Source: Gammaproteobacteria bacterium (GTDB lineage Bacteria; Pseudomonadota; Gammaproteobacteria; Nevskiales; Nevskiaceae). From it: a DNA stretch of 64,000 bases. Positions within the stretch are counted from its first letter, which is position 1; every line of letters starts with the position of its first letter. Of this stretch, positions 30,964 to 39,966 are shown piece by piece. The notes under the pieces were generated by a model. It was not told where the DNA came from, searched no databases, and was given only the letters and a program-made list of their open reading frames with translations. The translations under genes were made by a program, and so were the position numbers. The stretch spans positions 372,001 to 436,000 of the forward strand of contig JAPLSB010000019.1 of assembly GCA_026398875.1 (NCBI GenBank). The letters are read 5' to 3'.

Positions 30964-31575
30964 TTATGGCGGGACTTCGAGCGACTCGACCCAGATCAAC
31001 TCGCAGGCACCGGCACCGCTGTCGTCGCGACGCAGCGAACTGCGCGCCGTGATGCCGCTGCCCGAGCGCGCTTCGACCAGCTTGCCGCTGAGCCGGACCA
31101 CCTGCCCGACCCGCACGCGATCAAGCGCCCTCGCCACCGCCGCATCGGCCGGAATCAGGTGCATGTTGGCGCTGCTGCGAACGATGTCGCGCTCCGGAAT
31201 CGGAAACTCGCGCACGCTCCAGTAATAGAAGCGCCCGCTTTGGCGAATGGAGATCCGTTCGAGCACGGCCGTATCCGACATCGGCCCCCAGCCCAGTGCC
31301 AGATCGGTCGGCACCAGACTGGCAAGGCGATCAAAGCGGTAGTCCTCGCGGCCCAGTACCCGCGCCTGTAGCGCGAACGCCGCCAGCGGCTTCAGCGACC
31401 AGTCCTTGTGGCCGAAGCTCGCCGCCTCATCGTCGTCGAGCGCCAGCTGCTCCGGCGGATCGGGGGCAATCGCGCCCGGCCCGGCATCAACACTGCGCTG
31501 GCTCCACGCTCGCCAGCCGCCCCAGACGCACAGCGCGATCAGCAGCCAGACCGTCGGGATGCGCCGATTCAGCAC
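30964..31575 (-). CDS. Membrane-anchored protein of unknown function
   Basis: A 203-residue protein starting with GTG 3 bases after the apbC stop, so probably cotranscribed with it. A single N-terminal hydrophobic anchor (IPTVWLLIALCVWGGWRAW) is followed by a soluble domain with beta-strand-like segments (YYWSVREFPIP, VVRLSGKLVEAR, CELIWVESLEVPP). The body reads like small envelope proteins that carry an OB-like fold, but I cannot assign a family. Confidence 0.65.
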   Translation of the reverse strand: MLNRRIPTVWLLIALCVWGGWRAWSQRSVDAGPGAIAPDPPEQLALDDDEAASFGHKDWSLKPLAAFALQARVLGREDYRFDRLASLVPTDLALGWGPMSDTAVLERISIRQSGRFYYWSVREFPIPERDIVRSSANMHLIPADAAVARALDRVRVGQVVRLSGKLVEARSGSGITARSSLRRDDSGAGACELIWVESLEVPP

Positions 31576-31578
31576 GCC

Positions 31579-32661
31579 CTAGTCGTCGCTGATCGCGATG
31601 TTCGGAAACGCCAGCACGCCGGCCGCGCCGTAGGCCAGCCGCGCCGCCATCAGCCGGGCGATCTCGCGATAGCGCAGGCTCAGCTCCGAGCGCGGATCGG
31701 CGGCCACGGTCGGATTGCCACCATCGGCCTGCTGGCGGATGCGGATGTCGAGCGGCATCCGGCCGAGCAGTTCAGTGCCGGCTTCGGCTGCAAGCTTGTC
31801 GCCGCCGCCGGCGCCGAAGATTGCTTCTTCGTGCCCGCAGTTCGTGCAGACATGCGTCGCCATGTTCTCGATCACACCGAGCACCGGAATGCCGACCTTG
31901 CGGAACATCTCCAGCCCCTTGCGGGCATCGAGCAGCGCGATGTCCTGCGGCGTCGTCACGATCACGCTGCCAGCCACCGGCACCCGCTGGCTCAAGGACA
32001 GCTGGATGTCGCCGGTGCCCGGCGGCATGTCGACGACCAGGTAATCGAGATCGTCCCAGACCGTTTCGGTCAGCAGCTGCATCAGCGCCTGGGTCGCCAT
32101 CGGCCCGCGCCACACGGCGGGCTGCGCGTCGTCCTTCAGCAGGAATCCGATCGACATCGCCTGCAGCCCGTGGGCGATGATCGGGTTCATCCGCTTGCCA
32201 TCCGGCGAGGTCGGCCGGGCGCTCGAACCCAGCATCAGCGGCTGGCTCGGCCCGTAGACATCGGCATCGACGATGCCGACGCTGGCGCCCTCGGCCTGCA
32301 GCGCCAATGCCAGATTGACCGCGACCGTCGACTTGCCGACGCCACCCTTGCCCGACGCGACGGCAATGATGTTGGCGACACCCGGCAGCGGATTCAGGCC
32401 TTTCTGCACTGCCTGCGGCAGCACCCGGCAGCCGATCCGCACGGTCGCGTCGACACCGCAGTCGCGGCGGATCGCGGCCTTCACCGCATCGACGAATTCC
32501 GGCGCGATGCCGGCAGCCGGAAAGCCGAGTTCGACAACCACCTGCGGTGTGGCAGCGACCGTCAGATCAGCAATGCAGCCGGCCTCGGCCAGCCCGCGGC
32601 CGATCAGCGGGTGGATGACGGTGTCGAGTGCAGCAAGCAGGGATTCGCGGGTGGCGGACAC
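31579..32661 (-). CDS. apbC: Iron-sulfur cluster carrier ATPase ApbC/Mrp
   Basis: A 360-residue P-loop NTPase that carries Fe-S clusters to apo-proteins. An N-terminal MIP18-like domain (about 1-100) precedes the deviant Walker A GKGGVGKSTVAVNLA, then DADVYGPSQPLML, DMPPGTGDIQLSLSQ, and the cluster-binding CTNCG (Cys-x-x-Cys). It starts with GTG and is divergent from sbcB. All catalytic elements appear intact. Confidence 0.95.
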   Translation of the reverse strand: MSATRESLLAALDTVIHPLIGRGLAEAGCIADLTVAATPQVVVELGFPAAGIAPEFVDAVKAAIRRDCGVDATVRIGCRVLPQAVQKGLNPLPGVANIIAVASGKGGVGKSTVAVNLALALQAEGASVGIVDADVYGPSQPLMLGSSARPTSPDGKRMNPIIAHGLQAMSIGFLLKDDAQPAVWRGPMATQALMQLLTETVWDDLDYLVVDMPPGTGDIQLSLSQRVPVAGSVIVTTPQDIALLDARKGLEMFRKVGIPVLGVIENMATHVCTNCGHEEAIFGAGGGDKLAAEAGTELLGRMPLDIRIRQQADGGNPTVAADPRSELSLRYREIARLMAARLAYGAAGVLAFPNIAISDD

Positions 32662-32729
32662 GGGCGGTTCACGATGGTTGAAAGGGCTGCGCTATTGTCG
32701 CACCCCTGCTTCCGCATTCGACGCGATCC

Positions 32730-34175
32730 ATGGCTGCAAGCTTCGTCTGGCACGACTACGAGACCTTCGGTACCGATCCGGCGCGCGACCGGCCGTCGCA
32801 GTTCGCCGCGCGCCGCACCGACGAGAATCTGGAGCCGATCGGCAAGCCGCTGGTGATCTACTGCCAGCCGGTGATCGACGTGCTGCCGGCGCCCGAAGCC
32901 TGCCTGATCACCGGCATCACCCCGCAGCTGGCGCGCGACGAAGGCCTGCCGGAATACGAATTCGCTCGCCAGATCGACGAGCTGTTCTCGGTGCCGGAAA
33001 CCTGCGCCGCCGGCTACAACTCGATCCGCTTCGACGACGAATTCACCCGCCATCTGCTGTACCGCAACTTCCACGAGGTTTACCTGCGCGAATGGCGCGG
33101 CGGCAATTCCCGCTGGGACCTGATCGATGTGGTGCGCCTCTGGCACGCGCTGCGTCCGCAGGGGCTTGAGTGGCCGGTCGGCGACAACGGCGCGACCACC
33201 TTCAAGCTGGAACGGCTGAGCGCCGCCAACGGCCTGACCCACGAAAAGGCCCACGACGCGCTCAGCGATGTCGACGCCACGATCGCCGTGGCCCGGCGCC
33301 TGAAGACGGCGCAGCCGCGCTTGTTCGAGCACGCGCTGAAACTGCGTGACAAAAAGTTCGCCGGCACCTTGCTGAACGTCACCACGATGGCGCCGGTCGT
33401 CCATGTGTCATCGAAGATTCCGGCCGCGCGCGGCTGCATGGCGGTGATCGTGCCGATCGCGATGCACCCGACCAACAGCAACTGCGTGCTGACGTTTGAT
33501 CTGTCGTCGGACATCGACGCACTGCTGGAACTGGATGCCGACGACATTCGCGACCGCGTGTTCGCCTCTGGCGACGACCTGCCGGAAGGCGTGGAGCGAC
33601 TGCCGCTGAAAGGTGTGCATCTGAACAAGTCGCCGATGCTGTCGCCGATCGCGACACTGCGCGCGCCGGACGCCGAGCGCTGGGGCATCGATCTTGCAGC
33701 CTGCCATGCCAATCACGCGAAGCTGCTGGCGGCCGGGGACGCGCTGCGCGACAAGGTCCGCGAAGTGTTCACGCAGGAACCGCGCGACTGGGCTGATCCG
33801 GAGCTGTCGCTGTACGGCGGCTTCCTGCCCGATGCCGACAAGGCCCGGCTGGCCAAGGTCCGCAATGCCGGCCCGGATTCGATCGCCCGGCTGCACGGCA
33901 GCTTCGCCGATCCGCGTTACGACGAACTGCTGTTCCGCTACCGCGCTCGCCACTACCCGGACACGCTCGACGAGGACGAGCGCGCCCGCTGGCAGGATTT
34001 CGTCGCCGGCAAGCTGCGTTACGACAATGGCCTGTCGACGATGACGCTCGAGGCCTATCGCGAGCACGTCGCCGCGCTGGCCGCCCGCGAGCGCGATCCG
34101 GGCAAGCTGCGGGTGCTGGCGCAGCTGGCGGTATGGCCGTCGGAATCGGGGCTGGAGCGCTTGTTGCGCGGCTGA
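32730..34175 (+). CDS. sbcB: Exodeoxyribonuclease I
   Basis: A 481-residue 3'-5' single-strand exonuclease used in recombination and mismatch repair. The DEDDh motifs are present: the first Asp/Glu in WHDYETFGTDP, the second in GYNSIRFDDEFTRH, and HDALSDVDATIAVARRL for the last His/Asp. The SH3-like and C-terminal helical regions typical of SbcB follow. Length is as in E. coli. Confidence 0.95.
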   Translation: MAASFVWHDYETFGTDPARDRPSQFAARRTDENLEPIGKPLVIYCQPVIDVLPAPEACLITGITPQLARDEGLPEYEFARQIDELFSVPETCAAGYNSIRFDDEFTRHLLYRNFHEVYLREWRGGNSRWDLIDVVRLWHALRPQGLEWPVGDNGATTFKLERLSAANGLTHEKAHDALSDVDATIAVARRLKTAQPRLFEHALKLRDKKFAGTLLNVTTMAPVVHVSSKIPAARGCMAVIVPIAMHPTNSNCVLTFDLSSDIDALLELDADDIRDRVFASGDDLPEGVERLPLKGVHLNKSPMLSPIATLRAPDAERWGIDLAACHANHAKLLAAGDALRDKVREVFTQEPRDWADPELSLYGGFLPDADKARLAKVRNAGPDSIARLHGSFADPRYDELLFRYRARHYPDTLDEDERARWQDFVAGKLRYDNGLSTMTLEAYREHVAALAARERDPGKLRVLAQLAVWPSESGLERLLRG

Positions 34176-34180
34176 CCGCG

Positions 34181-34528
34181 TCAGTTGGCCGCGAGGTCAC
34201 CGCCGCTTTCGAACAGCGCTTCGAGCCCACGTGACGCGTCCCAGACGCGGATCACGTCGATGTGCGTCTCGAAGTGCAGGTAGTAGATCAGCAGACGCGG
34301 GAAGTGTGCCGGCGACACCGGCAAGAAACGCAGCGGCACTGGCAGCCCCGGAACCCACGCGGCATGGCGGATCGAGCCGCTGTCGGGAAACATCGCCAGC
34401 CGTTCGAATGCAGCTTCCAGCGCATCCAGAAAGGCCACCGCCGACCGCGGCGATTCAGCCGTCAACCAGCCGATGAGATCGTCGATGTCCTGATCGGCAC
34501 GCGGGCGCAGCACCAGCAGCGCTGCCAT
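34181..34528 (-). CDS. ParE-family toxin
   Basis: A 115-residue protein of the ParE/RelE fold: LRPRADQDIDDLIGWLTAES at the start, FERLAMFPDSGSIRH in the middle, and IYYLHFETHIDVIRVWDASRG at the end, the usual terminal strand. It lies 3 bases after the antitoxin gene, in the classic antitoxin-toxin order, and ends 6 bases from sbcB. ParE proteins typically block DNA gyrase; that is family knowledge, not shown here. Confidence 0.82.
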   Translation of the reverse strand: MAALLVLRPRADQDIDDLIGWLTAESPRSAVAFLDALEAAFERLAMFPDSGSIRHAAWVPGLPVPLRFLPVSPAHFPRLLIYYLHFETHIDVIRVWDASRGLEALFESGGDLAAN

Positions 34529-34531
34529 GGC

Positions 34532-34771
34532 TCAAAGGCCGTGCTGCTTGCGCTTGTTGCGCCAGTACGCGGCATCCACCGGTGTCGATGGGCCAGAGGC
34601 CAGTCCCTCGGCGATCAAGGTCTGAAGCGCCCGGCCTGCGGCCTTCTCGCGATCGTCCCGGATCAGTTGGCGCACGTAGTCCGACGTGCTGCCGTAAGCG
34701 CCCCGCCGCACCTGTTCATCGACAAAAGCTTTCAGCGGTTCCGGCAGCGACACGTTCATCGTTACGGTCAT
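34532..34771 (-). CDS. ParD/CopG-family antitoxin
   Basis: A 79-residue partner of the ParE toxin. I choose the ATG at 34771 (TVTMNVSLPEPLKAFVDEQV), the usual ParD N-terminus, over the ATG at 34789. It has a ribbon-helix-helix DNA-binding half (ending YGSTSDYVRQLIRDDRE) and a toxin-binding tail that ends in DAAYWRNKRKQHGL. A perfect palindrome lies 10 bases upstream and is a likely operator. Confidence 0.85.
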   Translation of the reverse strand: MTVTMNVSLPEPLKAFVDEQVRRGAYGSTSDYVRQLIRDDREKAAGRALQTLIAEGLASGPSTPVDAAYWRNKRKQHGL

Positions 34772-34781
34772 GGCGCGATCT

Positions 34782-34800
34782 CTTGGCAATCCTTGCCAAG
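34782..34800. promoter_or_regulatory. Palindromic operator candidate of the ParDE module
   Basis: CTTGGCA, spacer ATCCT, then TGCCAAG: a perfect 7-base inverted repeat just upstream of the antitoxin ATG. ParD-type proteins bind such sites to repress their own operon. It also lies about 100 bases upstream of metG. Confidence 0.6.
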
Positions 34801-34900
34801 CCTACCGAGCGTACTGGCCGATTGCCACACCGAACAGCGGCGGCCACTGTGGACCCCCATGCCATAATTCGCGCCCGTTTCGGCTACGCCCGCGATCACC

Positions 34901-37036
34901 ATGTCCCGCCGCATTCTCGTCACCAACGCCCTGCCCTACGCCAACGGTCCGCTGCATCTCGGGCACATGGTCGGCTACATCCAAGCGGACATCTGGGTGC
35001 GCTTCCAGCGGATGTCGGGCCACGACGTCACCTACGTCTGCGCTGACGATGCCCATGGCACGCCGATCATGCTGGCCGCCGAGAAGGCCGGCGTGGCGCC
35101 GGAGACCTTCATCGCCGGCATGCAGGCTTCCCATGCCGCCGATTTCGCCGCCTTCGGTGTGGCCTTCGATCATTACCACTCGACCCATTCGGACGAGAAC
35201 CGGCGGCTGGCCGAGTCGATCTACACCCGGCTCAAGGCCAACGGCTACATCGTCAGCCGGTTCATCGAGCAGGCCTACGACCCGGTCAAGGAAATGTTCC
35301 TGCCGGACCGCTACATCAAGGGCGAGTGCCCGAAGTGCGGCACGAAAGACCAGTACGGCGACAACTGCGAAAACTGTGGGGCGACCTACGGGCCAACCGA
35401 CCTGAAGAACCCGTTCTCGGTCGTGTCCGGCGCCGCCCCGGTGCTGAAGGAGTCCGAGCACTACTTCTTCGAGCTGTCGAAGCTGCAGGCGGAAGTCGAG
35501 CAGTGGCTGGAGCGTGCCGATGTCCATTCCAGCGTCAAGGCCAAGCTGCGCGAATGGCTGGACGGTGGCCTGCGCGACTGGGACATTTCGCGTGACGCGC
35601 CGTACTTCGGCTTCGAGATTCCCGGTGCGCCTGGCAAGTATTTCTATGTCTGGCTCGACGCGCCTATCGGCTACTTCGCATCGCTGTCGGCGCTGCTCGG
35701 CAACGATGACGCGAAGCTCAGCCAGTTCATCGGCCCGGACTCGACTGCCGAGATGTGGCACTTCATCGGCAAGGACATCATCAACTTCCACGGCCTGTTC
35801 TGGCCGGCGATGCTCAAGGGCGCCGGCCATCGCCAGCCGACCGGGCTATCGGTCAACGGCTACCTGACCGTCAACGGCGCGAAGATGTCGAAGAGCCGCG
35901 GCACCTTCATCAAGGCGCGCACCTATCTGGATGCCGGGCTGAATCCGGAATACCTGCGCTACTACTTCGCGGCCAAGCTGTCCGACGGCGTCGATGATCT
36001 CGACCTGAACCTCGACGACTTCGTTGCCCGCGTGAACAGCGACATCGTCGGCAAGTACGTGAACATTGCCAGCCGCTGCGCGCCGTTCCTGAACAAGTAT
36101 TTCGCCGGGCAGCTGTCGGCAACGCTGGCGCCCGCCGTTGCCGACACGCTGGGCAGCTACTTCGGAGCCAAGCCGGCCGCCGTGTTCGAAGCCTATGGTC
36201 GCCGTGATTACGCCGAAGCACTGCGCCAGACGATGGCGCTGGCCGATGCCGCCAACCAGTGGATCCAGGACGTCGAGCCGTGGTCGCTGGCCAAGCTGAT
36301 CGAGCAGCACAGCCTCGGCCCGTTCCGGACCAAGACCGGCCGCGACGTTTCGTTCGTGTCGGCGGACGAGGTGCGGAAGTCGTTGCATGAAGCAACGACG
36401 GCGTTCATCGAGATCTTCCGCGTGCTGACCGTGCTGCTGGCGCCGGTGCTGCCGAACCTCGCGGCCAAGGCCTCGCAGTTCCTCGGCGATGCGGCTGGCC
36501 GCGATCTGAGTCAGCCGCAGCTCGGCTACACCGTGCGCGCGTTCGAGCCACTCGCCACCCGCATCGATCCAGCCCAGATCAAGGCGATGATCGCCGCTTC
36601 GACCGAAAGCTTAGGGTCAGCGGAAGCGCCCAAGGCCAAGCCGGCGAAAACCGCAGCTGCGCCCGCAGCGCCAACGCCACCGGCGGCAACAGCGGCCGGC
36701 GCTGAAGCCCACGCCAGCATCGAGGACTTCGCGAAGATCGACCTGCGCATCGCCCGCATCGAGCACGCCGAAAGTGTCGAAGGCGCGGACAAGCTGTTGC
36801 GCCTGCAGCTCGACCTTGGCCCGCTCGGCAAGCGGCAGGTGTTTGCCGGCATCAAGAGCGCCTATCCGCCGGAGACGCTGGTTGGCCGGCTGACGGTGAT
36901 GGTCGCCAACCTGGCGCCGCGCAAGATGCGCTTCGGAATGTCCGAAGGCATGGTGCTGGCGGCCAGCAACGATCAGGGTGGCCCGTTCCTGCTGGCGCCG
37001 GATGACGGTGCCCAGCCCGGCATGAAGGTCAAGTGA
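34901..37036 (+). CDS. metG: Methionyl-tRNA synthetase
   Basis: A 711-residue class I synthetase. HLGHMVGY is the HIGH-type motif and [10 protein letters not shown] the KMSKS loop; a zinc knuckle ([17 protein letters not shown]) lies between. After an Ala/Pro-rich linker (about 575-605) comes the C-terminal tRNA-binding domain ([20 protein letters not shown] onward), which also dimerises the enzyme. Length and layout match the E. coli enzyme. Confidence 0.97.
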   Translation: MSRRILVTNALPYANGPLHLGHMVGYIQADIWVRFQRMSGHDVTYVCADDAHGTPIMLAAEKAGVAPETFIAGMQASHAADFAAFGVAFDHYHSTHSDENRRLAESIYTRLKANGYIVSRFIEQAYDPVKEMFLPDRYIKGECPKCGTKDQYGDNCENCGATYGPTDLKNPFSVVSGAAPVLKESEHYFFELSKLQAEVEQWLERADVHSSVKAKLREWLDGGLRDWDISRDAPYFGFEIPGAPGKYFYVWLDAPIGYFASLSALLGNDDAKLSQFIGPDSTAEMWHFIGKDIINFHGLFWPAMLKGAGHRQPTGLSVNGYLTVNGAKMSKSRGTFIKARTYLDAGLNPEYLRYYFAAKLSDGVDDLDLNLDDFVARVNSDIVGKYVNIASRCAPFLNKYFAGQLSATLAPAVADTLGSYFGAKPAAVFEAYGRRDYAEALRQTMALADAANQWIQDVEPWSLAKLIEQHSLGPFRTKTGRDVSFVSADEVRKSLHEATTAFIEIFRVLTVLLAPVLPNLAAKASQFLGDAAGRDLSQPQLGYTVRAFEPLATRIDPAQIKAMIAASTESLGSAEAPKAKPAKTAAAPAAPTPPAATAAGAEAHASIEDFAKIDLRIARIEHAESVEGADKLLRLQLDLGPLGKRQVFAGIKSAYPPETLVGRLTVMVANLAPRKMRFGMSEGMVLAASNDQGGPFLLAPDDGAQPGMKVK

Positions 37037-37037
37037 C

Positions 37038-37400
37038 GTGATCGCAGCCGGCGACGCGACGTTCGCGGCGCGGCTGTACTGCGCGGTGGCCGGCGCGACG
37101 CTGATCGCGCTCGGGCTTGCCGCCTGGGACGCGGACCGCAGCAATCCGGCCATCGGCGCGCTGCTGTCCGGCAGCGGCCTGTTTCTGGTGGCCGGCACGT
37201 TCGGCCGCGCCTCCCGGCTGATCTCGATGCTGTCGATCTGCGCCTTGCTGGCCGGCGGCGCCTTCATTTCCGGGCTCGGCTTCCTGGTACTGGCGCTGAG
37301 CCTGCCGACGGCCGCGCAGCTCGGCGTGCTGGCGCTGAAGCTCGGTGCCGCACTGCTGGCGGTGTCGCTGGCACGCCGGATGTATCGCCAGACGACGTGA
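37038..37400 (+). CDS. Small membrane protein upstream of rnfB
   Basis: A 120-residue protein starting with GTG directly after metG. About four hydrophobic helices are visible (LYCAVAGATLIALGLAA; ALLSGSGLFLVAGTF; LISMLSICALLAGGAFISG; LGVLALKLGAALLAVSL). No family recognised. Its stop region overlaps the start of the rnfB-like gene, which itself lacks a membrane anchor, so a partnership is possible. Confidence 0.6.
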   Translation: MIAAGDATFAARLYCAVAGATLIALGLAAWDADRSNPAIGALLSGSGLFLVAGTFGRASRLISMLSICALLAGGAFISGLGFLVLALSLPTAAQLGVLALKLGAALLAVSLARRMYRQTT

Positions 37401-38056
37401 TGAAGGCGCCGACAGCAACGCTCGCCACGCGGCTCGACGCCCTGCTGCCGCAGACCCAGTGCCGCCGCTGCGGCTTTGACGGCTGCCTGCCGTATGCCGA
37501 AGCGCTGGCCGCAGGCAGCAGCACGCCGAACCGCTGCCCGCCGGGCGGGATCGCAACGATCGCCGCGCTGTCCGAACTGCTGGCCACGCCGCCGCCGCGC
37601 CCGGACCCGGCGGTCTGGCCGGCTGATCCGCAGATCGCGCTCGATGCCGATCAGGCGCTGGTGCCGACGGTCGCGGTTATCGATGAAGACCGCTGCATCG
37701 GCTGTTTCAAGTGCGTGCTGGTCTGCCCGGTCGACGCCATCATCGGCGCGCCGAAGTACCTGCACACGGTGATCGCCGACGACTGCTCCGGCTGCGATCT
37801 GTGCCTGCCGCCCTGCCCGGTCGATTGCATCCAGATGGTCCCGCGGCCCGCTACGCTGAGCCCGGCCGATGCGATGGCCGAACGCTGGCGTTCGCTGCAT
37901 CGCGCTCGCAAGGCGCGTCTGGTCCGTGACCGCGAAAGCCGCGACGAAGCGCGTCGCCAGCGCCGTGGCGAACTGCTGGCGCGCCAGGCGCAGGGCTATG
38001 ACATCGCCGCCGCAATCGCTCGCGCCCGATCCCGCAAATCCTCGAATCCGCCATGA
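37400..38056 (+). CDS. rnfB: Stand-alone RnfB-like ferredoxin protein
   Basis: A 218-residue Fe-S protein. A four-cysteine RnfB cluster motif (CRRCGFDGC, then CPPGG) is followed by two ferredoxin motifs (CIGCFKCVLVCP and CSGCDLCLPPCP). The C-terminus is Arg-rich. Unlike RnfB of complete Rnf complexes it has no N-terminal membrane helix, and no rnfA, C, D, G or E is in the window. It overlaps nth by four bases. It may supply electrons or clusters to a neighbour such as endonuclease III; that is inference from context. Confidence 0.85.
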   Translation: MKAPTATLATRLDALLPQTQCRRCGFDGCLPYAEALAAGSSTPNRCPPGGIATIAALSELLATPPPRPDPAVWPADPQIALDADQALVPTVAVIDEDRCIGCFKCVLVCPVDAIIGAPKYLHTVIADDCSGCDLCLPPCPVDCIQMVPRPATLSPADAMAERWRSLHRARKARLVRDRESRDEARRQRRGELLARQAQGYDIAAAIARARSRKSSNPP

Positions 38057-38895
38057 ATCTTGCCCAGCGCACGGAACTGTATCGCCGGCTTGCCGCCGTC
38101 AATCCGACCCCACGCAGCGACCTGCAGTACAGCAACGCCTTCGAACTGCTGGTGGCCGTGGCGCTGTCGGCGCAGGCCACCGACGTCAGCGTCAACAAGG
38201 CCACGGCGAAGCTGTGGCCCGTGGCCAACACGCCGCAGGCGATCGTCGCGCTTGGCGAAGCCGGGCTGCGCGACTACATCAAGACCATCGGCCTGTACCA
38301 GACCAAGGCCCGGAACGTCATCAAGCTCTGCGAGCAGCTGCTGAGCCTGCACGGCGGCGAAGTGCCGAACGACCGCGCCGCGCTTGAAGCGCTGCCCGGC
38401 GTCGGCTCCAAGACCGCCAGCGTGGTGCTGAACATCGCCTTCGGCGTGCCGACGATCGCCGTCGACACGCACATCTTCCGGGTCGCCAACCGTACCGGGC
38501 TGGCGCCCGAAAAGACGGCCGACAAGGTCGCGGCGAAACTCGAAAAGGTGACGCCAAAGGAATACCTGCTGAATGCCCATCACTGGCTGATCCTGCATGG
38601 CCGCTACCTGTGCAAGGCGCGCACGCCGGAGTGCTGGCGCTGCTCGATCGCCGAGTTCTGCAAGTTCAAGGCGAAGACGCCGGCCGCCGGCGATGACGCC
38701 GCCAAGCCGCTGAAGGGCAAGCCGGCGGCGCGGAAGCTGGCCGGCAAAGCCGCCAGAAAGGCGGTCAAGAAAGCAGCGAAGAAAGCCCCGAAGAAAGTAG
38801 TGAAGAAAGCGTCGAAGACTGCGCCAAGAAAGGCGGCGGCAAAGAAAAAAATGGCCGCGCCAAAGGCCGCGCGCAGCAAAGCGGCGGCCGCTTGA
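38053..38895 (+). CDS. nth: Endonuclease III with Lys/Ala-rich tail
   Basis: A 280-residue DNA glycosylase/AP lyase for oxidised pyrimidines. The helix-hairpin-helix LPGVGSKTA carries the catalytic Lys, and VDTHIFRVANR the catalytic Asp. The 4Fe-4S loop follows C-x6-C-x2-C-x5-C (from CKARTPEC to EFC). Beyond residue ~210, where the E. coli enzyme ends, there is a ~70-residue tail of repeated AAKKA/KKAPKK units, like histone H1 or bacterial H1-like proteins. The tail probably adds nonspecific DNA binding. Confidence 0.93.
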   Translation: MNLAQRTELYRRLAAVNPTPRSDLQYSNAFELLVAVALSAQATDVSVNKATAKLWPVANTPQAIVALGEAGLRDYIKTIGLYQTKARNVIKLCEQLLSLHGGEVPNDRAALEALPGVGSKTASVVLNIAFGVPTIAVDTHIFRVANRTGLAPEKTADKVAAKLEKVTPKEYLLNAHHWLILHGRYLCKARTPECWRCSIAEFCKFKAKTPAAGDDAAKPLKGKPAARKLAGKAARKAVKKAAKKAPKKVVKKASKTAPRKAAAKKKMAAPKAARSKAAAA

Positions 38896-38927
38896 GCCCG
38901 CCCGCCGCGACTCCGGACAATGCCTCG

Positions 38928-39944
38928 ATGGACGACGGCCTGACTGCCGAGCTGCACCAGACCCGCCCGCTTTGGCAGCGGCTGATGACCGAGGCGATCA
39001 CCCGGCCGGCCGATCTGCTGGCGGCACTCGATCTCGACCCGGCGCTGCCGGCACTCGATGCCGAACGGCTGCGCGATTTCCCGATCCGCGTGCCGCGCGG
39101 CTTCGTGGCGCGGATGCGTCCGGGCGACCCGGAAGATCCGCTGTTCCTGCAGGTCTGGCCATCGGTCCGCGAAGCCGACGTGGTACCGGGCTTCACCACC
39201 GATGCGGTCGGCGATCTCGACAAGCTCAAGGGCGGCGGCCTGATCCACAAGTACGCCGGCCGAGCGCTGGCGATCACCACCGGCGCCTGCGCGATCAACT
39301 GCCGCTACTGCTTCCGGCGCCACTTCCCGTACGGCGACGCGCTGGCATCGCGCGGCCACTGGCGTGCCACGCTGGCCCAGCTCGACGCCGATCACAGCAT
39401 CGAGGAAGTGATCCTGTCCGGCGGCGATCCGCTGACGCTCATCGACGACAAGCTCGCAGAACTGGTCACCGAACTGGATGCCCGGCCGTGGATCCGGCGG
39501 CTGCGGCTGCACACGCGGGTGCCGGTGGTGCTGCCGGAACGCGTCGATGCCGGCCTGCTGCGCTGGCTGCAGGCAACACGGCTGCAGAAGGTCGTGGTGC
39601 TGCACATCAACCACGCGAACGAGATCGATGACGCGGTGGCGGCTGCCTCAGCCCGGCTGCGCGCCGCGGGCGCGACGGTGCTGAACCAGGCCGTGCTGCT
39701 GCGGGGCATCAATGATTCGGCGGATGCGCAGGCCCGCTTGTCCGAGCGCTGCTTTGCTGCCGGAGTGCTTCCGTACTATCTGTTCGTCCTCGACCGGGTG
39801 GCAGGCGCCGCACATTTCGACGTGAGCGAATCTCAGGCACAGGCTCTGATGCAGGCTCTGGCAGCGCGGCTGCCGGGCTATCTGGTGCCGCGTCTGGTCC
39901 GCGAGATCGCCGGACAACCGTCGAAGACATCATTGCCGTGGTAG
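38928..39944 (+). CDS. epmB: EF-P beta-lysylation-type lysine 2,3-aminomutase
   Basis: About 338 residues from the ATG at 38928, matching the usual EpmB N-terminal length; a TTG at 38892 overlapping the nth stop is an alternative. It is a radical SAM enzyme with CAINCRYCFRRHFPY (Cys-x3-Cys-x2-Cys), GGDPL, and PLP-region residues in LLRGIND. The C-terminus GYLVPRLVREIAGQPSKT is typical. EpmB converts alpha- to beta-lysine for modification of elongation factor P by EpmA. Neither epmA nor efp is in this window. Confidence 0.9.
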   Translation: MDDGLTAELHQTRPLWQRLMTEAITRPADLLAALDLDPALPALDAERLRDFPIRVPRGFVARMRPGDPEDPLFLQVWPSVREADVVPGFTTDAVGDLDKLKGGGLIHKYAGRALAITTGACAINCRYCFRRHFPYGDALASRGHWRATLAQLDADHSIEEVILSGGDPLTLIDDKLAELVTELDARPWIRRLRLHTRVPVVLPERVDAGLLRWLQATRLQKVVVLHINHANEIDDAVAAASARLRAAGATVLNQAVLLRGINDSADAQARLSERCFAAGVLPYYLFVLDRVAGAAHFDVSESQAQALMQALAARLPGYLVPRLVREIAGQPSKTSLPW

Positions 39945-39966
39945 CGGCGCTGGCTGGGCGCCGGTC

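Noticed and set aside
34863..34868. CATAAT as the metG -10 box
   Set aside because: No acceptable -35 lies at 16-18 bases upstream, so the promoter is unproven.
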